Origin: Burkholderia ubonensis | GTDB taxonomy: Bacteria; Pseudomonadota; Gammaproteobacteria; Burkholderiales; Burkholderiaceae | DNA: 64,000 nt | Direction: 5' to 3' | NCBI RefSeq assembly: GCF_902833085.1 | Contig: NZ_CADFEB010000002.1 | Span: 804,934-868,933, forward strand | In this document: positions 55,706 to 63,546 of the stretch, one piece after another | Layout of the letters: each line of letters begins with the position of its first letter | Position numbering within the stretch: position 1 is the first letter of the stretch | Notes under the pieces: model-generated | Told to the model about the DNA's origin: nothing | Database searches by the model: none | What the model saw: only the letters and a program-made list of their open reading frames with translations | Translations under genes and position numbers: made by a program

Positions 55706-57061
55706 ATGGCAGCCGATGACTTTCTCCCGTTCGGCGGCGGTGGTGCCGCGAACGTCATCGATCAGCCCACCTACGCTGCGCTCGCTGCCCGCCTGACCGG
55801 CTTCCAAGCCGGAACGGCGCAGTCGGCGCAGCTCAACAAGGTCTGGCGCCAGTCGAGCATCATGGCTTCGGTAGTCGCGCAGTTCATCGTCAACCAGACC
55901 GGCCAACCTGCGATTGACGATGGTACGACTGCAACGTTGCTGTCGAACCTCGCAACGGCTGTCGCGGTTTCGGCTCGCCAAAACCCTGTCCTGACCGATA
56001 CGGGCGCGGCTAACGCTTACGTTGTAGCGAACCTGTCGGCGTTCACGGCCTACCCGACCGTTTCCGGCCTTGTCATCGACGTTAGCATCGCCAATGCGAA
56101 CACGGGAGCATCCACGCTCAACGTCGACGGCCTCGGGACGAAACCTATCCTCGGCCTGGGCCTGCAACCGCTTCAGGGTGGCGAACTGATCGTTAAGGGC
56201 GTGGCGTGCCTGATGTACGTTGTCGCGTCGACCGTCAATGGCGGAAACGGCGCATGGGTCATCATGGGCAGCACCGGCGCCGCCCTCCAAATCGCCCCCG
56301 CCACTCGGAGCCAGCATGCCATGCAACCTGGGCAGCAAGGCCACGGCCAATGCCGCCTCTCGGTCGCGAGTGCAACGTCGCTCGTGCTCAATCCCTATAA
56401 CGGTAACGTCGTCGTCGTCAACGGTGTGCCGTTGCAGCTGCCATCGCCAGGCGTCTCGATCAGCAACGCTAGCCTCGCAGCATCGACGGTCTACTATGTC
56501 TACCTCGCCGGCACGACTGCATCGCCTTCTCTGGTATTGTCGACGACGACGCATGTCACCGGTTCGAACGGCATCAAGGTGATGAGCGGCGACGCGACCA
56601 AGACTCTGGTGGGGAGGGTCTGGACAAATGCGAGCAGCCAGTTCGTGACGACCGCCGCTGGTAACCGGATGCTCTGCCGGTCGTGGTTCAATCGAAGCAG
56701 CACCTTCGATAACATTACCACGGCGCCCTTCAACATCACCAACACCAGCATCGCTGAAATTTCGTCGGCGATGCGGATCAACTTCCTGTGTTGGGCCGAC
56801 GAAGCAGTGCAGGTATTCATTGGCGGCCTAATCCAGAACAACACAGCCGGATCGAATATCACAGTTGCTGGCTACATTGATGGTTTCAGTGTCACTCCCA
56901 CGCAGTCATTTACGAGTCCGGTGGCGAACCAAGGAGCCCCATACAATGTCGGCAGCGTTCAGCAATATTCTGAGGCCGTGCTGCATTTATGCACGCTGTA
57001 TGGTCAGGTGAACGGTAATACGGGAACGCTAACCCAGAACGTCAACCTCGTTATCCGCTGA
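55706..57061 (+). CDS. phage tail fibre protein
   Basis: 451 residues from ATG 55706 (GGAG seven bases upstream); a GTG at 55667 lies in the terminator hairpin and is unlikely. N-terminal FLPFGGGGAANVIDQPTYAA is the common Burkholderia phage fibre start (attachment to the baseplate). Middle part is Ala/Thr/Ser/Gly-rich beta-structure (NVDGLGTKPILGLGLQPLQG), the C-terminal part is more AT-rich and probably binds the host surface. Confidence 0.87.
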   Translation: MAADDFLPFGGGGAANVIDQPTYAALAARLTGFQAGTAQSAQLNKVWRQSSIMASVVAQFIVNQTGQPAIDDGTTATLLSNLATAVAVSARQNPVLTDTGAANAYVVANLSAFTAYPTVSGLVIDVSIANANTGASTLNVDGLGTKPILGLGLQPLQGGELIVKGVACLMYVVASTVNGGNGAWVIMGSTGAALQIAPATRSQHAMQPGQQGHGQCRLSVASATSLVLNPYNGNVVVVNGVPLQLPSPGVSISNASLAASTVYYVYLAGTTASPSLVLSTTTHVTGSNGIKVMSGDATKTLVGRVWTNASSQFVTTAAGNRMLCRSWFNRSSTFDNITTAPFNITNTSIAEISSAMRINFLCWADEAVQVFIGGLIQNNTAGSNITVAGYIDGFSVTPTQSFTSPVANQGAPYNVGSVQQYSEAVLHLCTLYGQVNGNTGTLTQNVNLVIR

Positions 57062-57065
57062 ATAT

Positions 57066-57575
57066 ATGACAACACAAAAGCAGATCGGTCCGAGCTTTTA
57101 TGATGAGCTGGTTGCGTACGGCGGACTCATCGGTGCGCACTTCACATGGAGCAGCGACGGCGCCATTGAATTCTTCAGCGACACGCCGACCGCCGTTGTG
57201 GCGGGAGTCAACGCAGTCTATGCTGCGCATAACCCCGCTACCATCCCCATTGAGTTGCGGGTGGCGCAGGCACTGGCGGTTGGCCTTACCATCACGAGCA
57301 CCTCTACGCCGGCTATCAACGGAACATACGCGGTCGATTCTCTCAGTCAGTCCGACATCGTTGCGATCGAAGCCAGTCTGAACGCCGGTAAGGGCTTTCC
57401 GGGCGGCAGTTCGTCGACGTTCAGTTACCCCGACATGAGTGGCGCACTGCATGGCTTCAGTGAAGCAAATTTCACCAACTTCGCCGCCGCGGTCAGGGAC
57501 TACGTATATGCGTTGAAGGCGGCAGTTCCGGCCAAGGCGTCGATGTTGCCATCCGCAATCGTCACGATCGCTTGA
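57066..57575 (+). CDS. phage protein downstream of tail fibre (assembly or tip protein)
   Basis: 169 residues starting 4 bp after the fibre stop. A middle SNTPTAV-type FFSDTPTAVVAGVNAVYAAH segment and C-terminal FTNFAAAVRDYVYALKAAV resemble the short proteins that follow fibre genes (DUF4376-like). A fibre chaperone or tip role is a guess. Confidence 0.65.
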   Translation: MTTQKQIGPSFYDELVAYGGLIGAHFTWSSDGAIEFFSDTPTAVVAGVNAVYAAHNPATIPIELRVAQALAVGLTITSTSTPAINGTYAVDSLSQSDIVAIEASLNAGKGFPGGSSSTFSYPDMSGALHGFSEANFTNFAAAVRDYVYALKAAVPAKASMLPSAIVTIA

Positions 57576-57584
57576 GATCTACCC

Positions 57585-58718
57585 TTAGTTAGATGGCAAC
57601 GCGGCGCTCATGATGGCACGCGCGGCCCTCGCGCCTCTTTCTCGAAATGGCGTCTCGATCAGACGATAGTTTGCTTCTGCCAGAACGAAAGTAAGTGGCA
57701 GTGCGGTCAGCAAAAATCTGAGTGAGTATGTGCCGTCAGGCACCGCGTATTCGTGCGATACCGCGATCCTGTACCAGATTTCGTTCGTCATGTAATACGC
57801 AGGTATGTGAACGAGATAGATCGCGTACGAGCGCGAGCCGATCCACAGGAGAAAGGGGCGGATTGGTCCGCAGGGAATGGTATAGCCATTTGCATATGAT
57901 GCTGCCGCGACCAATCCCGCGCATACAATTGCCATCAATCCGACATGGAACGGGAGAGGTGAAAGGATCTGCGGCAGCGTGACCAAGGCGAGTAGCGCCA
58001 GTGCGCTGAATGCCCAGCCTTTGCTGTTTCGTTTGAGGGATCGTGGTTCAAGCTTTCGATATTCGATAGTTCGTGAGAACAAAAAGATCAAGATGCCCCA
58101 CATCAGTGCATCAAGTCTTACGAACCACGATAAGTCAACCCAAAGCGTCCGTTGAAGGGGGAACTGGATCGCAATGCAAAAGAGAAGTGCCTTCCATCTC
58201 CATCTTGCTGGGACAAGGAGCACGAACAGGGGGAGTAGCAGATAGAACTGCTCCTCCAGCGATAAGCTCCAATACACGAAATTCGGAAGAATTGGAGCGC
58301 CGAAGGTTTGCGCAAAGTTAGAGGATATGAAGACAGCAGCCAATGCGCTTCGTATCGACATGAATGGCGGATAGAAGGCTCCACTTTCATTGAAGAAAAT
58401 GGAGCACGCAACCATCACGGCGAGCCAAAACCAAGCTGATGGGAGCAGCCGATATGCACGTCGTAACCAAAACGATTTGACTGCTGTCCAGAATGTGCCT
58501 GACGCCTTTCCGCTCTCGAGCAAATCGAACACCGACTTGCTTACCACATATCCTGAGATGCAGAAGAAGAGGTCTACGCCGCCCCAAAACGTGACATAGT
58601 CCTCGAGGTGCCCGAGCGGGTGAGGGTTCCACTTGAAAAGCTGCGGCAGATGATTGACGAGCGTCAGAAGCACAGCAACAGCTCGCAAAATTTCGATTTC
58701 GGCGTTCTTTCTTTTCAC
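57585..58718 (-). CDS. acyltransferase 3 (OafA-like) membrane protein
   Basis: 377 residues from GTG 58718 (KRKNAEIEILRAVAVLL); GTG at 58817 would add 33 poorly conserved residues. About ten transmembrane helices. Family motif residues: R in EILRAVAVLLTLVNH, GGVDLFFCISGYV, LRRAYRLLPS, and VYWSLSLEEQFYLLLP. It would O-acylate a surface glycan such as LPS O-antigen. Position behind the fibre genes, opposite strand and low GC mark it as a phage moron; blocking superinfection by changing the receptor is the likely role. Confidence 0.85.
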   Translation of the reverse strand: MKRKNAEIEILRAVAVLLTLVNHLPQLFKWNPHPLGHLEDYVTFWGGVDLFFCISGYVVSKSVFDLLESGKASGTFWTAVKSFWLRRAYRLLPSAWFWLAVMVACSIFFNESGAFYPPFMSIRSALAAVFISSNFAQTFGAPILPNFVYWSLSLEEQFYLLLPLFVLLVPARWRWKALLFCIAIQFPLQRTLWVDLSWFVRLDALMWGILIFLFSRTIEYRKLEPRSLKRNSKGWAFSALALLALVTLPQILSPLPFHVGLMAIVCAGLVAAASYANGYTIPCGPIRPFLLWIGSRSYAIYLVHIPAYYMTNEIWYRIAVSHEYAVPDGTYSLRFLLTALPLTFVLAEANYRLIETPFRERGARAARAIMSAALPSN

Positions 58719-58833
58719 GGGTACTCTGCCGTTGGAGGGCTCTGGCCCTTGTGCGTGGAGGGGCGAGTTATATGAAGCCGGCAGTGTATCAAACGCCGCC
58801 CCTAGAACAGATGCCACACCATAAGCACTGTGA

Positions 58834-58947
58834 TCACTCCCCGGCGATGCTCCGAACTAGCGGAACGAGAATGGCGGCCTGCCGTTGCGCCTTGACATTG
58901 AGCAACCACTCATCCGGATAGAGGCAGCCGGACATCTTCAGCTTCAT
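58834..58947 (-). CDS. possible 37-residue small protein
   Basis: ATG 58947 preceded by a strong SD (GAGGT, 6-7 bases), stop at 58834: MKLKMSGCLYPDEWLL then NVKAQRQAAILVPLVRSIAG. Polar, one Cys. It lies ahead of the acyltransferase gene on the same strand. The SD is the main support. Confidence 0.4.
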   Translation of the reverse strand: MKLKMSGCLYPDEWLLNVKAQRQAAILVPLVRSIAGE

Positions 58948-59007
58948 GGAACTACCTCAATGGGAAGGTGCCCAGAACGGGCGAGACAGATTCAGGATTT
59001 GCAACAG

Positions 59008-59030
59008 GCCGCCTCCGGGCGGCTTTTTCT
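59008..59030 (+). terminator. terminator before the lysis cassette
   Basis: GCCGCC, TCCG, GGCGGC, TTTTT. It probably ends transcription reaching this point from the tail genes. Confidence 0.75.
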
Positions 59031-59043
59031 TTACGGGGGCTCG

Positions 59044-59226
59044 ATGAAGAGCGAGGTCGTTGCGAGCGCGGCGAAAGCTGCGCCGGCGGTGGGCAGCAAT
59101 TTCTGGTTGTGGCTCACGAGCCACGACATCAACTGGTATGTCGCGCTGGCGACGCTCGGCTACATCGGGCTGCAGGCGTACTACCTGATCAAGAACAAGG
59201 GGAAGAGGGAGTTGCTCGATGGCTAA
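59044..59226 (+). CDS. putative holin
   Basis: 60 residues. One clear transmembrane helix (WYVALATLGYIGLQAYYLI) followed by a basic end KNKGKRELL; preceded by a weak hydrophobic segment. Size, charge and place directly ahead of endolysin (8-bp overlap) fit a small phage holin or pinholin. Sequence families for holins are poorly conserved, so this is mainly from context. Confidence 0.75.
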   Translation: MKSEVVASAAKAAPAVGSNFWLWLTSHDINWYVALATLGYIGLQAYYLIKNKGKRELLDG

Positions 59227-59716
59227 CGTACCGAAGAAGACGCTTGCGGGTGTTGTGGGGGCTGCTACGGCAGCCCTTCTTTATTCCATCGTTCCGAGTT
59301 TCGAGGGGACGAAGCTGGTCGGCTATCTCGATCCGGTCGGCATCCCGACGAAGTGCGCGGGCGACACGACGAACGTCGTCGTCGGTCGGCGGTACAGCGA
59401 GGCCGAGTGCCGCGAGTCGCTCGAGCGGCAGCTGATCGCGCATGCCGAGCCGGTGCTGAAGTGCACGCCTGGGCTGAAAGGGCACACGTACCAGCTTGCG
59501 GCCGCGGTGAGCTTCGCCTACAACGTCGGCACGTCGGCGTACTGCGGCAGCGCGACGGCGAAGCGCTTCAACACCGGCGACTGGCGCGGCGCGTGCCGCG
59601 CGATGAATCAGTCGGACGCGGGCCGGCCGCAGTGGGTCTATTCCGACGGGCGCATGCTGCCCGGCCTGGTGAAACGGCGCGCCGACGAGCGCGCACTCTG
59701 CGAGCGCGATCTATGA
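59219..59716 (+). CDS. SAR endolysin (lysozyme, GH24)
   Basis: 165 residues. Catalytic triad pattern E-x8-D-x5-T: Glu in SFEGTK, Asp in GYLDPVG, Thr in IPTKC, as in P21/T4-type lysozymes. The N-terminus LAGVVGAATAALLYSIV is a weakly hydrophobic signal-anchor-release segment, so it would reach the periplasm by Sec and be freed when the holin depolarises the membrane. Its stop overlaps the next gene start. Confidence 0.9.
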   Translation: MANVPKKTLAGVVGAATAALLYSIVPSFEGTKLVGYLDPVGIPTKCAGDTTNVVVGRRYSEAECRESLERQLIAHAEPVLKCTPGLKGHTYQLAAAVSFAYNVGTSAYCGSATAKRFNTGDWRGACRAMNQSDAGRPQWVYSDGRMLPGLVKRRADERALCERDL

Positions 59717-60261
59717 CGACCACGAAAACTCACGAGACGCGCCGCACGCTGTCCGAGGACGTCTTCTACCCGGACCACGAGCCGCGCGCCGAATCGGCGA
59801 CCTTCCGCGCGAGCAAGCGTGAGATGAAGAAGGAGGGCGGCTACGTCTGCGCGGTGTGCGGCGACGACCAGGCGGTCGAGTCGCATCACCGGTTCTTCGA
59901 GTGGGCGTTCTCGCACGCGATCGACTGGAAGTGGATCCGCAGCGTCGCGCTCAACTAGGTCGACACGATGTTCAGCCACAAGCTGCAGCGCATCGTGCCG
60001 ATCCCGCGCCAGCACCCGGTGTGGGACATGATCCGGCTGACGCAGGGCTTCGACTGGGAGGCGTTCGATCCGGCGCGGCCGGAGACGTTCGTCGATTCGA
60101 CCTACAACCAGCTGCTGCTGTGCGCGCTGCACCACCGCGGCAAGGATCACGGTCGACACGAGGAAAGCGACCCGGTCTGGCGTGTGCAGGCGTTCCTACT
60201 GCCGGACTTCGTCTACTCGCCGGACGAGCTCAAGCAGCGGCACGCGAAGGAGCCGAAATGA
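59713..60261 (+). pseudogene. HNH-like phage protein interrupted by an in-frame amber codon
   Basis: One continuous frame from ATG 59713 (overlapping the endolysin stop) to 60261, broken by TAG at 59956-59958. Without the stop it would give 182 residues. The first part has CAVCGDDQAVESHHRFFEWAF and the second has LLLCALHHRGKDHGRHEES, together the Cys/His sets of an HNH-type fold. CAG to TAG is the simplest cause. A second start at ATG 59968 could yield the C-terminal half (97 residues). Stop overlaps the Rz start by 4 bp. Confidence 0.75.
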
Positions 60262-60806
60262 TCTTCCTGAAAATCGCCTGGCCGTATCTGCTGGCCGCGC
60301 TGCTCGGCGCGGCGTTCGGCGCCGGCGTCGAGCACCTGATCGGCGCGCGCCAGCTCGCCGACGAGAAGGCAGCGCGCTCGGCGGACTCGCAGCGGCACGC
60401 GAACGACCTGACCACGATCTCGCGGGCGGCGCTTGCCGCGGAACAGCGCGCGATCGCCGCCCACGATGCGGCCGCCTCACGGGGGGCGGCCGTCGACGCA
60501 CAACTCACGAAGGAGCGAACCGACCATGAAGCCGAAAATCGCACCGTGCGCGCTGCTCTCGCTGCTGGCACTGACCGGCTGCGCGTCGCCGTCCGGAACT
60601 GTGCTGCAGCCGGTTCCGACCGTCTGCCCGGAGTTGCCGCCGCCGCCGGCGTGGGCGATGGTGTCGCCGCCGACGCAGACATCGACCCAGCGGTTGCGGA
60701 GCGCGTTTTCGGGGTCGCCAGCGACGATCAGCGCGAAATCGACAAACTGAAGGCGGTGCAGGGTTGGGCGTGCGCGGTGCGGCCGGCGACGCCCGGCTGC
60801 CAGTGA
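60258..60806 (+). CDS. Rz-like i-spanin
   Basis: 182 residues. N-terminal transmembrane anchor AWPYLLAALLGAAFGAGVEH, then a long Ala/Arg/Glu-rich coiled region, and C-terminal GWACAVRPATPGCQ. It would join with the nested Rz1 lipoprotein to fuse inner and outer membranes at lysis. Start at 60258; the open frame before it is shadow of the HNH gene. Confidence 0.8.
   Translation: MIFLKIAWPYLLAALLGAAFGAGVEHLIGARQLADEKAARSADSQRHANDLTTISRAALAAEQRAIAAHDAAASRGAAVDAQLTKERTDHEAENRTVRAALAAGTDRLRVAVRNCAAAGSDRLPGVAAAAGVGDGVAADADIDPAVAERVFGVASDDQREIDKLKAVQGWACAVRPATPGCQ
60526..60750 (+). CDS. Rz1-like o-spanin lipoprotein nested in Rz
   Basis: 74 residues in the +1 frame inside Rz. Lipoprotein signal LLSLLALTGCA (LTGC lipobox) with a short Pro-rich mature part (PELPPPPAWAM), classic for Rz1. 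SD AAGGAG is present about ten bases before ATG 60526. Confidence 0.85.
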   Translation: MKPKIAPCALLSLLALTGCASPSGTVLQPVPTVCPELPPPPAWAMVSPPTQTSTQRLRSAFSGSPATISAKSTN

Positions 60807-60819
60807 GCTCGCGGCATCT

Positions 60820-61275
60820 TCAGTAGAGCCCGGCGCGCCGCATCTCATCTCGCAGCAGGTGCAGCAGCCGATGGAACGGTCCGTGGGGGCCGCCCAGGTC
60901 TCCCTTGTCCTTGGCGGCTTGATCCCACATTTCCCACCAGTCCATGACCTTCTGAAGCGATTTCCGGAGCATCACGATTTCGAGGATCAGGCGGCGTACT
61001 TCGGGATCACGATGTGTGAGCCACATCGCACGCAGTTCAGTTTCGCTCGGCGCGTCGAAGGCGGGCATCGTGGGTGCGCGTTTGACGAACGGGTCCTTGA
61101 GCGGCACCACGTTCCGGTCGACCTTCGCTTCTTCGAGCGGCCGCGCCTCGGCATCGGGGATCAACTGGCCGATATACGAGACCACCCCACTGGCGGTGAA
61201 CGGCATATACGTGCGCCGGCGCTCACCGGTATCGACGTCCGTGTACTCCCAGATGTACGCCCAGCGGGGTTTCAT
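60820..61275 (-). CDS. hypothetical phage protein under a LexA box
   Basis: 151 residues from ATG 61275 (MKPRWAYIWEYTDVDTGERR). Mid part has DPFVKRAPTMPAF; the C-terminal half is helical with ILEIVMLRKSLQKVMDWWEMW and HRLLHLLRDEMRR. No recognised domain. It starts 14 bp from the LexA box and is transcribed away from the SRAP gene, so it is probably SOS-induced. Confidence 0.7.
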   Translation of the reverse strand: MKPRWAYIWEYTDVDTGERRRTYMPFTASGVVSYIGQLIPDAEARPLEEAKVDRNVVPLKDPFVKRAPTMPAFDAPSETELRAMWLTHRDPEVRRLILEIVMLRKSLQKVMDWWEMWDQAAKDKGDLGGPHGPFHRLLHLLRDEMRRAGLY

Positions 61276-61288
61276 AATACAAAACAAA

Positions 61289-61308
61289 TACTGTATGGAT
61301 ATACAGTT
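61289..61308. promoter_or_regulatory. LexA (SOS) box
   Basis: TACTGTATGGATATACAGTT holds CTGT-N8-ACAG, near the full LexA consensus, in the gap between two divergent phage genes. LexA of beta-proteobacteria uses this form. Confidence 0.88.
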
Positions 61309-61358
61309 TATCGCGCGGTAAGATGCTCTCGTCAAGTCTCAAAAATGGGGAGCTGACG

Positions 61359-61940
61359 ATGTGCACGAACTACCGCGCGCCGGACGAGGATCCGGGCTTC
61401 AGCGAGCTGCGGCTCGGCCTGATCGATCTTTGGAAGCGGACGCCGTGGGAGCCGGAGATTTGGCCGGATTACGCGGCGCCGATCGTGCGCGCCGACGGAG
61501 ACGCCGCGGTGGCCGTGATCGCGAACTTCGGCATGATCCCCAAGGGCCATCAGCCGCAGGGCAAGAAGTACTTGACCGTGAACGCGCGAGCGGAGACGGC
61601 CTGGCGCGCCGGGCAGCGCTGCCTGATTCCGGCCCGCTGGATCTACGAGCCGAACTGGGAAACTGGGAAGCACGTGCGCTATCGCATCGGCGTCGGCGAC
61701 TGGCAGCCGTATTGCGTCGCGGGCGTCTGGCGCGCGTGGAAGGAGCCGGACGGCGCCGAGACGCTCGCGATGGCGATGCTGACCGTGAACGCCGACGAGC
61801 ATCCGGTCATGAAGCACATGCACCGGCTCGGCGACGAGAAGCGGTCGGTCGTAATCGTGCGGCCGGCCGACTACGACGAATGGCTGCACTCGAAGAATGT
61901 TGAGTGCCGTGCGCGCGATGCTCCAACTGTATTCGGCTGA
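61359..61940 (+). pseudogene. SOS response-associated peptidase (SRAP/YedK/HMCES-like), C-terminal frameshift
   Basis: 193 residues. Cys2 after the start Met (MCTNY) is the residue that crosslinks abasic sites in single-stranded DNA; family marks NARAETAWRAGQRCLIPARW, YEPNW and HPVMKHMHRLGDEKR are present. After WLHSKNVE the frame changes: one extra base near 61904 yields a foreign tail and an early stop, while the +1 frame reads AVRAMLQLYSADEIVAQPVP and ends at 61974, as expected for the family. The core is whole, so function may be kept. Under the LexA box at 61289. Confidence 0.85.
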
Positions 61941-62092
61941 CGAGATCGTTGCGCAACCAGTTCCGAACGAGTAGAGGAACTGTTGACGCAAAATGATCAC
62001 GGAAATCGTTAAAGACACTGCGCGCACAGACTTTCAATTTTGATCTAAGCGTGTACACTGATCGATCTGTTATCGACAATGGACAACAATAA

Positions 62093-62833
62093 GTGAGTAA
62101 ACGCGCATCATTTCGATTCATAGTTGACGCCGGGGATCGACGTTCTACGGTATGGAATATTTCGGTTAACAAGAATGACGTCTATGTGACCGGCAGCGTA
62201 TCGAGCCAAACGAAGGTGAGTATTCACGAGAGCGGGGCGATTAACTGGTCAATTCGCTCCGAGTCTGTTGAAAATGCCCCATATGTTCCAGAACGTGGGC
62301 GCCACCTTGCTCAATGGCGAGAGCCTCAAGTATCTGCGGGAAGTGGATTCAGACATGTGTTTTTTATTCTTATCCCGGAGTCTGAGCTTAGTGCAGCGCA
62401 TCCAATGCCAACCACAACCAAAGAGGTAGTTCGGCTCCCTGTGCCGCCCAAAGGGCGCGGCTCAATAATTGGATTCTATTTTTTTGATAAATTGGGTGAC
62501 AGTTCTGTAAATCGTATTGAACCTGAGTCACTGTTTTGGCATGCCATGCGAAATGGAAGGGTTTTAATCTTGGTCGATCAAACTATTGACATTGATCCTG
62601 AGACTTCATTGAAAATAAAATCGTGTCATCTAGCAAATTGGGAAAAGGCTAAGAGTCAAGGCGTCGAAAAATTCGGTGGCGCCACGGCCCGAATCACCAA
62701 TTATCGAGGTGTGTCTGGATTGATGGATTTGACACCGGACCGACCATTTGTTGGGTTTTCAGGTAATAGCACGATCAATATGCAGCCGAGATGGGAGGCG
62801 AATAGAGTTGAGGTCGCCGACCAGAAGGCGTAG
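62093..62833 (+). CDS. hypothetical cargo protein near attR
   Basis: 246 residues from GTG 62093. Opening RFIVDAGDRRSTVWNI, then KVSIHESGAINWSI, then FFILIPESEL and RGSIIGFYFFDK. It looks like a globular alpha/beta protein without membrane segments. The GC content is clearly lower than around it, a sign of separate origin. I do not know the family. Prophage-end genes next to att sites often act in phage defence or host change, so a defence role is possible but unproven. Confidence 0.75.
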   Translation: MSKRASFRFIVDAGDRRSTVWNISVNKNDVYVTGSVSSQTKVSIHESGAINWSIRSESVENAPYVPERGRHLAQWREPQVSAGSGFRHVFFILIPESELSAAHPMPTTTKEVVRLPVPPKGRGSIIGFYFFDKLGDSSVNRIEPESLFWHAMRNGRVLILVDQTIDIDPETSLKIKSCHLANWEKAKSQGVEKFGGATARITNYRGVSGLMDLTPDRPFVGFSGNSTINMQPRWEANRVEVADQKA

Positions 62834-62988
62834 TTCAAGGAGTGATTTGTCAAATGTACTATGCCCCATAGCCCGATTGTTGTGATCGCAAGACGTTACC
62901 GATCTTTCGATGCGGAGGGAAGGGGGCGCTCGATCGCGCGTTTTCGAGCTGGCTCCACGGCACTCGCTCGCTCGGAACCGGACTTGGG

Positions 62989-63147
62989 TCAGGGCGGATT
63001 GCTGCCACGGTCCTGCGGATACCCACGGCCGCCGCACGGCTCTGCATGAGCCAACGGTGCAAAGAGGACCGAATAGGTGCCGACGGTACCGCCGACCACG
63101 GTCAGCAGGGCAACGGCAAGCAAGAAACTCTTCATTACGCGTTTCAT
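62989..63147 (-). CDS. small secreted protein (52 residues)
   Basis: ATG 63147 with GGGGAGAA six bases upstream, stop at 62989. Signal peptide: MKRVMKSFLLAVALLTVVGG and a cleavage region PLAHA near residue 35; the mature part is short (EPCGGRGYPQDRGSNPP, one Cys). A promoter with TTGACC-16-TACACT precedes it. Role unknown. Confidence 0.6.
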   Translation of the reverse strand: MKRVMKSFLLAVALLTVVGGTVGTYSVLFAPLAHAEPCGGRGYPQDRGSNPP

Positions 63148-63182
63148 GGCTTCTCCCCGGGGCAGCAGGCGTACTCACTCGG

Positions 63183-63210
63183 AGTGTAGTTCGCCTATTG
63201 AACAGGTCAA
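63183..63210 (-). promoter_or_regulatory. promoter of the small secreted protein gene
   Basis: Minus strand TTGACC (63210-63205), 16 bp, TACACT (63188-63183), 36 bp before the start. The rest of 63211-63393 is AT-rich and shows no gene. Confidence 0.5.
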
Positions 63211-63393
63211 ATACTGCGGCATGGTCAGTCGAGCCAGTGCTTATCTGATGGCCTCCCGGACATGTGATGTGATCCTCGATTTTCGGAACACCTAGCCGCA
63301 AACCCTTGTGCTGCTTAGGCCGTCGATTGACATTTTATTCCGAAATATTTTCGTTAAGCTGCTGATTTCATTGGAATATATCGTGATCCGGCT

Positions 63394-63444
63394 CAGGATT
63401 GTGATTCCTGTCGTCGTGGGTTCGAGTCCCATCAGCCACCCCAA
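63394..63444. repeat. attR: 51-bp direct repeat, right copy
   Basis: Exact copy of 54357-54407: the 3' part of tRNA-His from the anticodon stem on. It is not a full tRNA. Confidence 0.93.
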
Positions 63445-63460
63445 CAAATTCAAGCACTTA

Positions 63461-63486
63461 GCCCAGTCATTGCGACTGGGCTTTTT
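63461..63486 (+). terminator. original terminator of tRNA-His, now beyond attR
   Basis: GCCCAGTC, ATTGC, GACTGGGC, TTTTT, 17 bp after the repeat. Before integration it would have followed tRNA-His. Confidence 0.8.
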
Positions 63487-63546
63487 GCTTTCTGGCGGTC
63501 GTGTAGGCACCATGTAGGCATTTGCTGTCAATGCCGTGGGTTCAAC

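Larger units (their letters stand above)
54357..63444. mobile_element. prophage remnant in tRNA-His (9.1 kb)
   Basis: Bounded by the 51-bp repeats. It carries distal tail genes, an acyltransferase, a lysis cassette and unknown cargo. Integrase, replication, capsid, packaging and most tail genes are missing, so it cannot excise on its own. Some parts are clearly lower in GC than the core genome. A deletion scar lies near 54825-54830. Confidence 0.9.

Noticed and set aside
63394..63444. Second tRNA-His gene
   Set aside because: Only the 3' part from the anticodon stem is present; it is the attR copy.
54357..63444. Tailocin (phage-tail bacteriocin) locus
   Set aside because: Sheath, tube, tape-measure and most baseplate genes are absent; the content is a remnant, not a full tail set.
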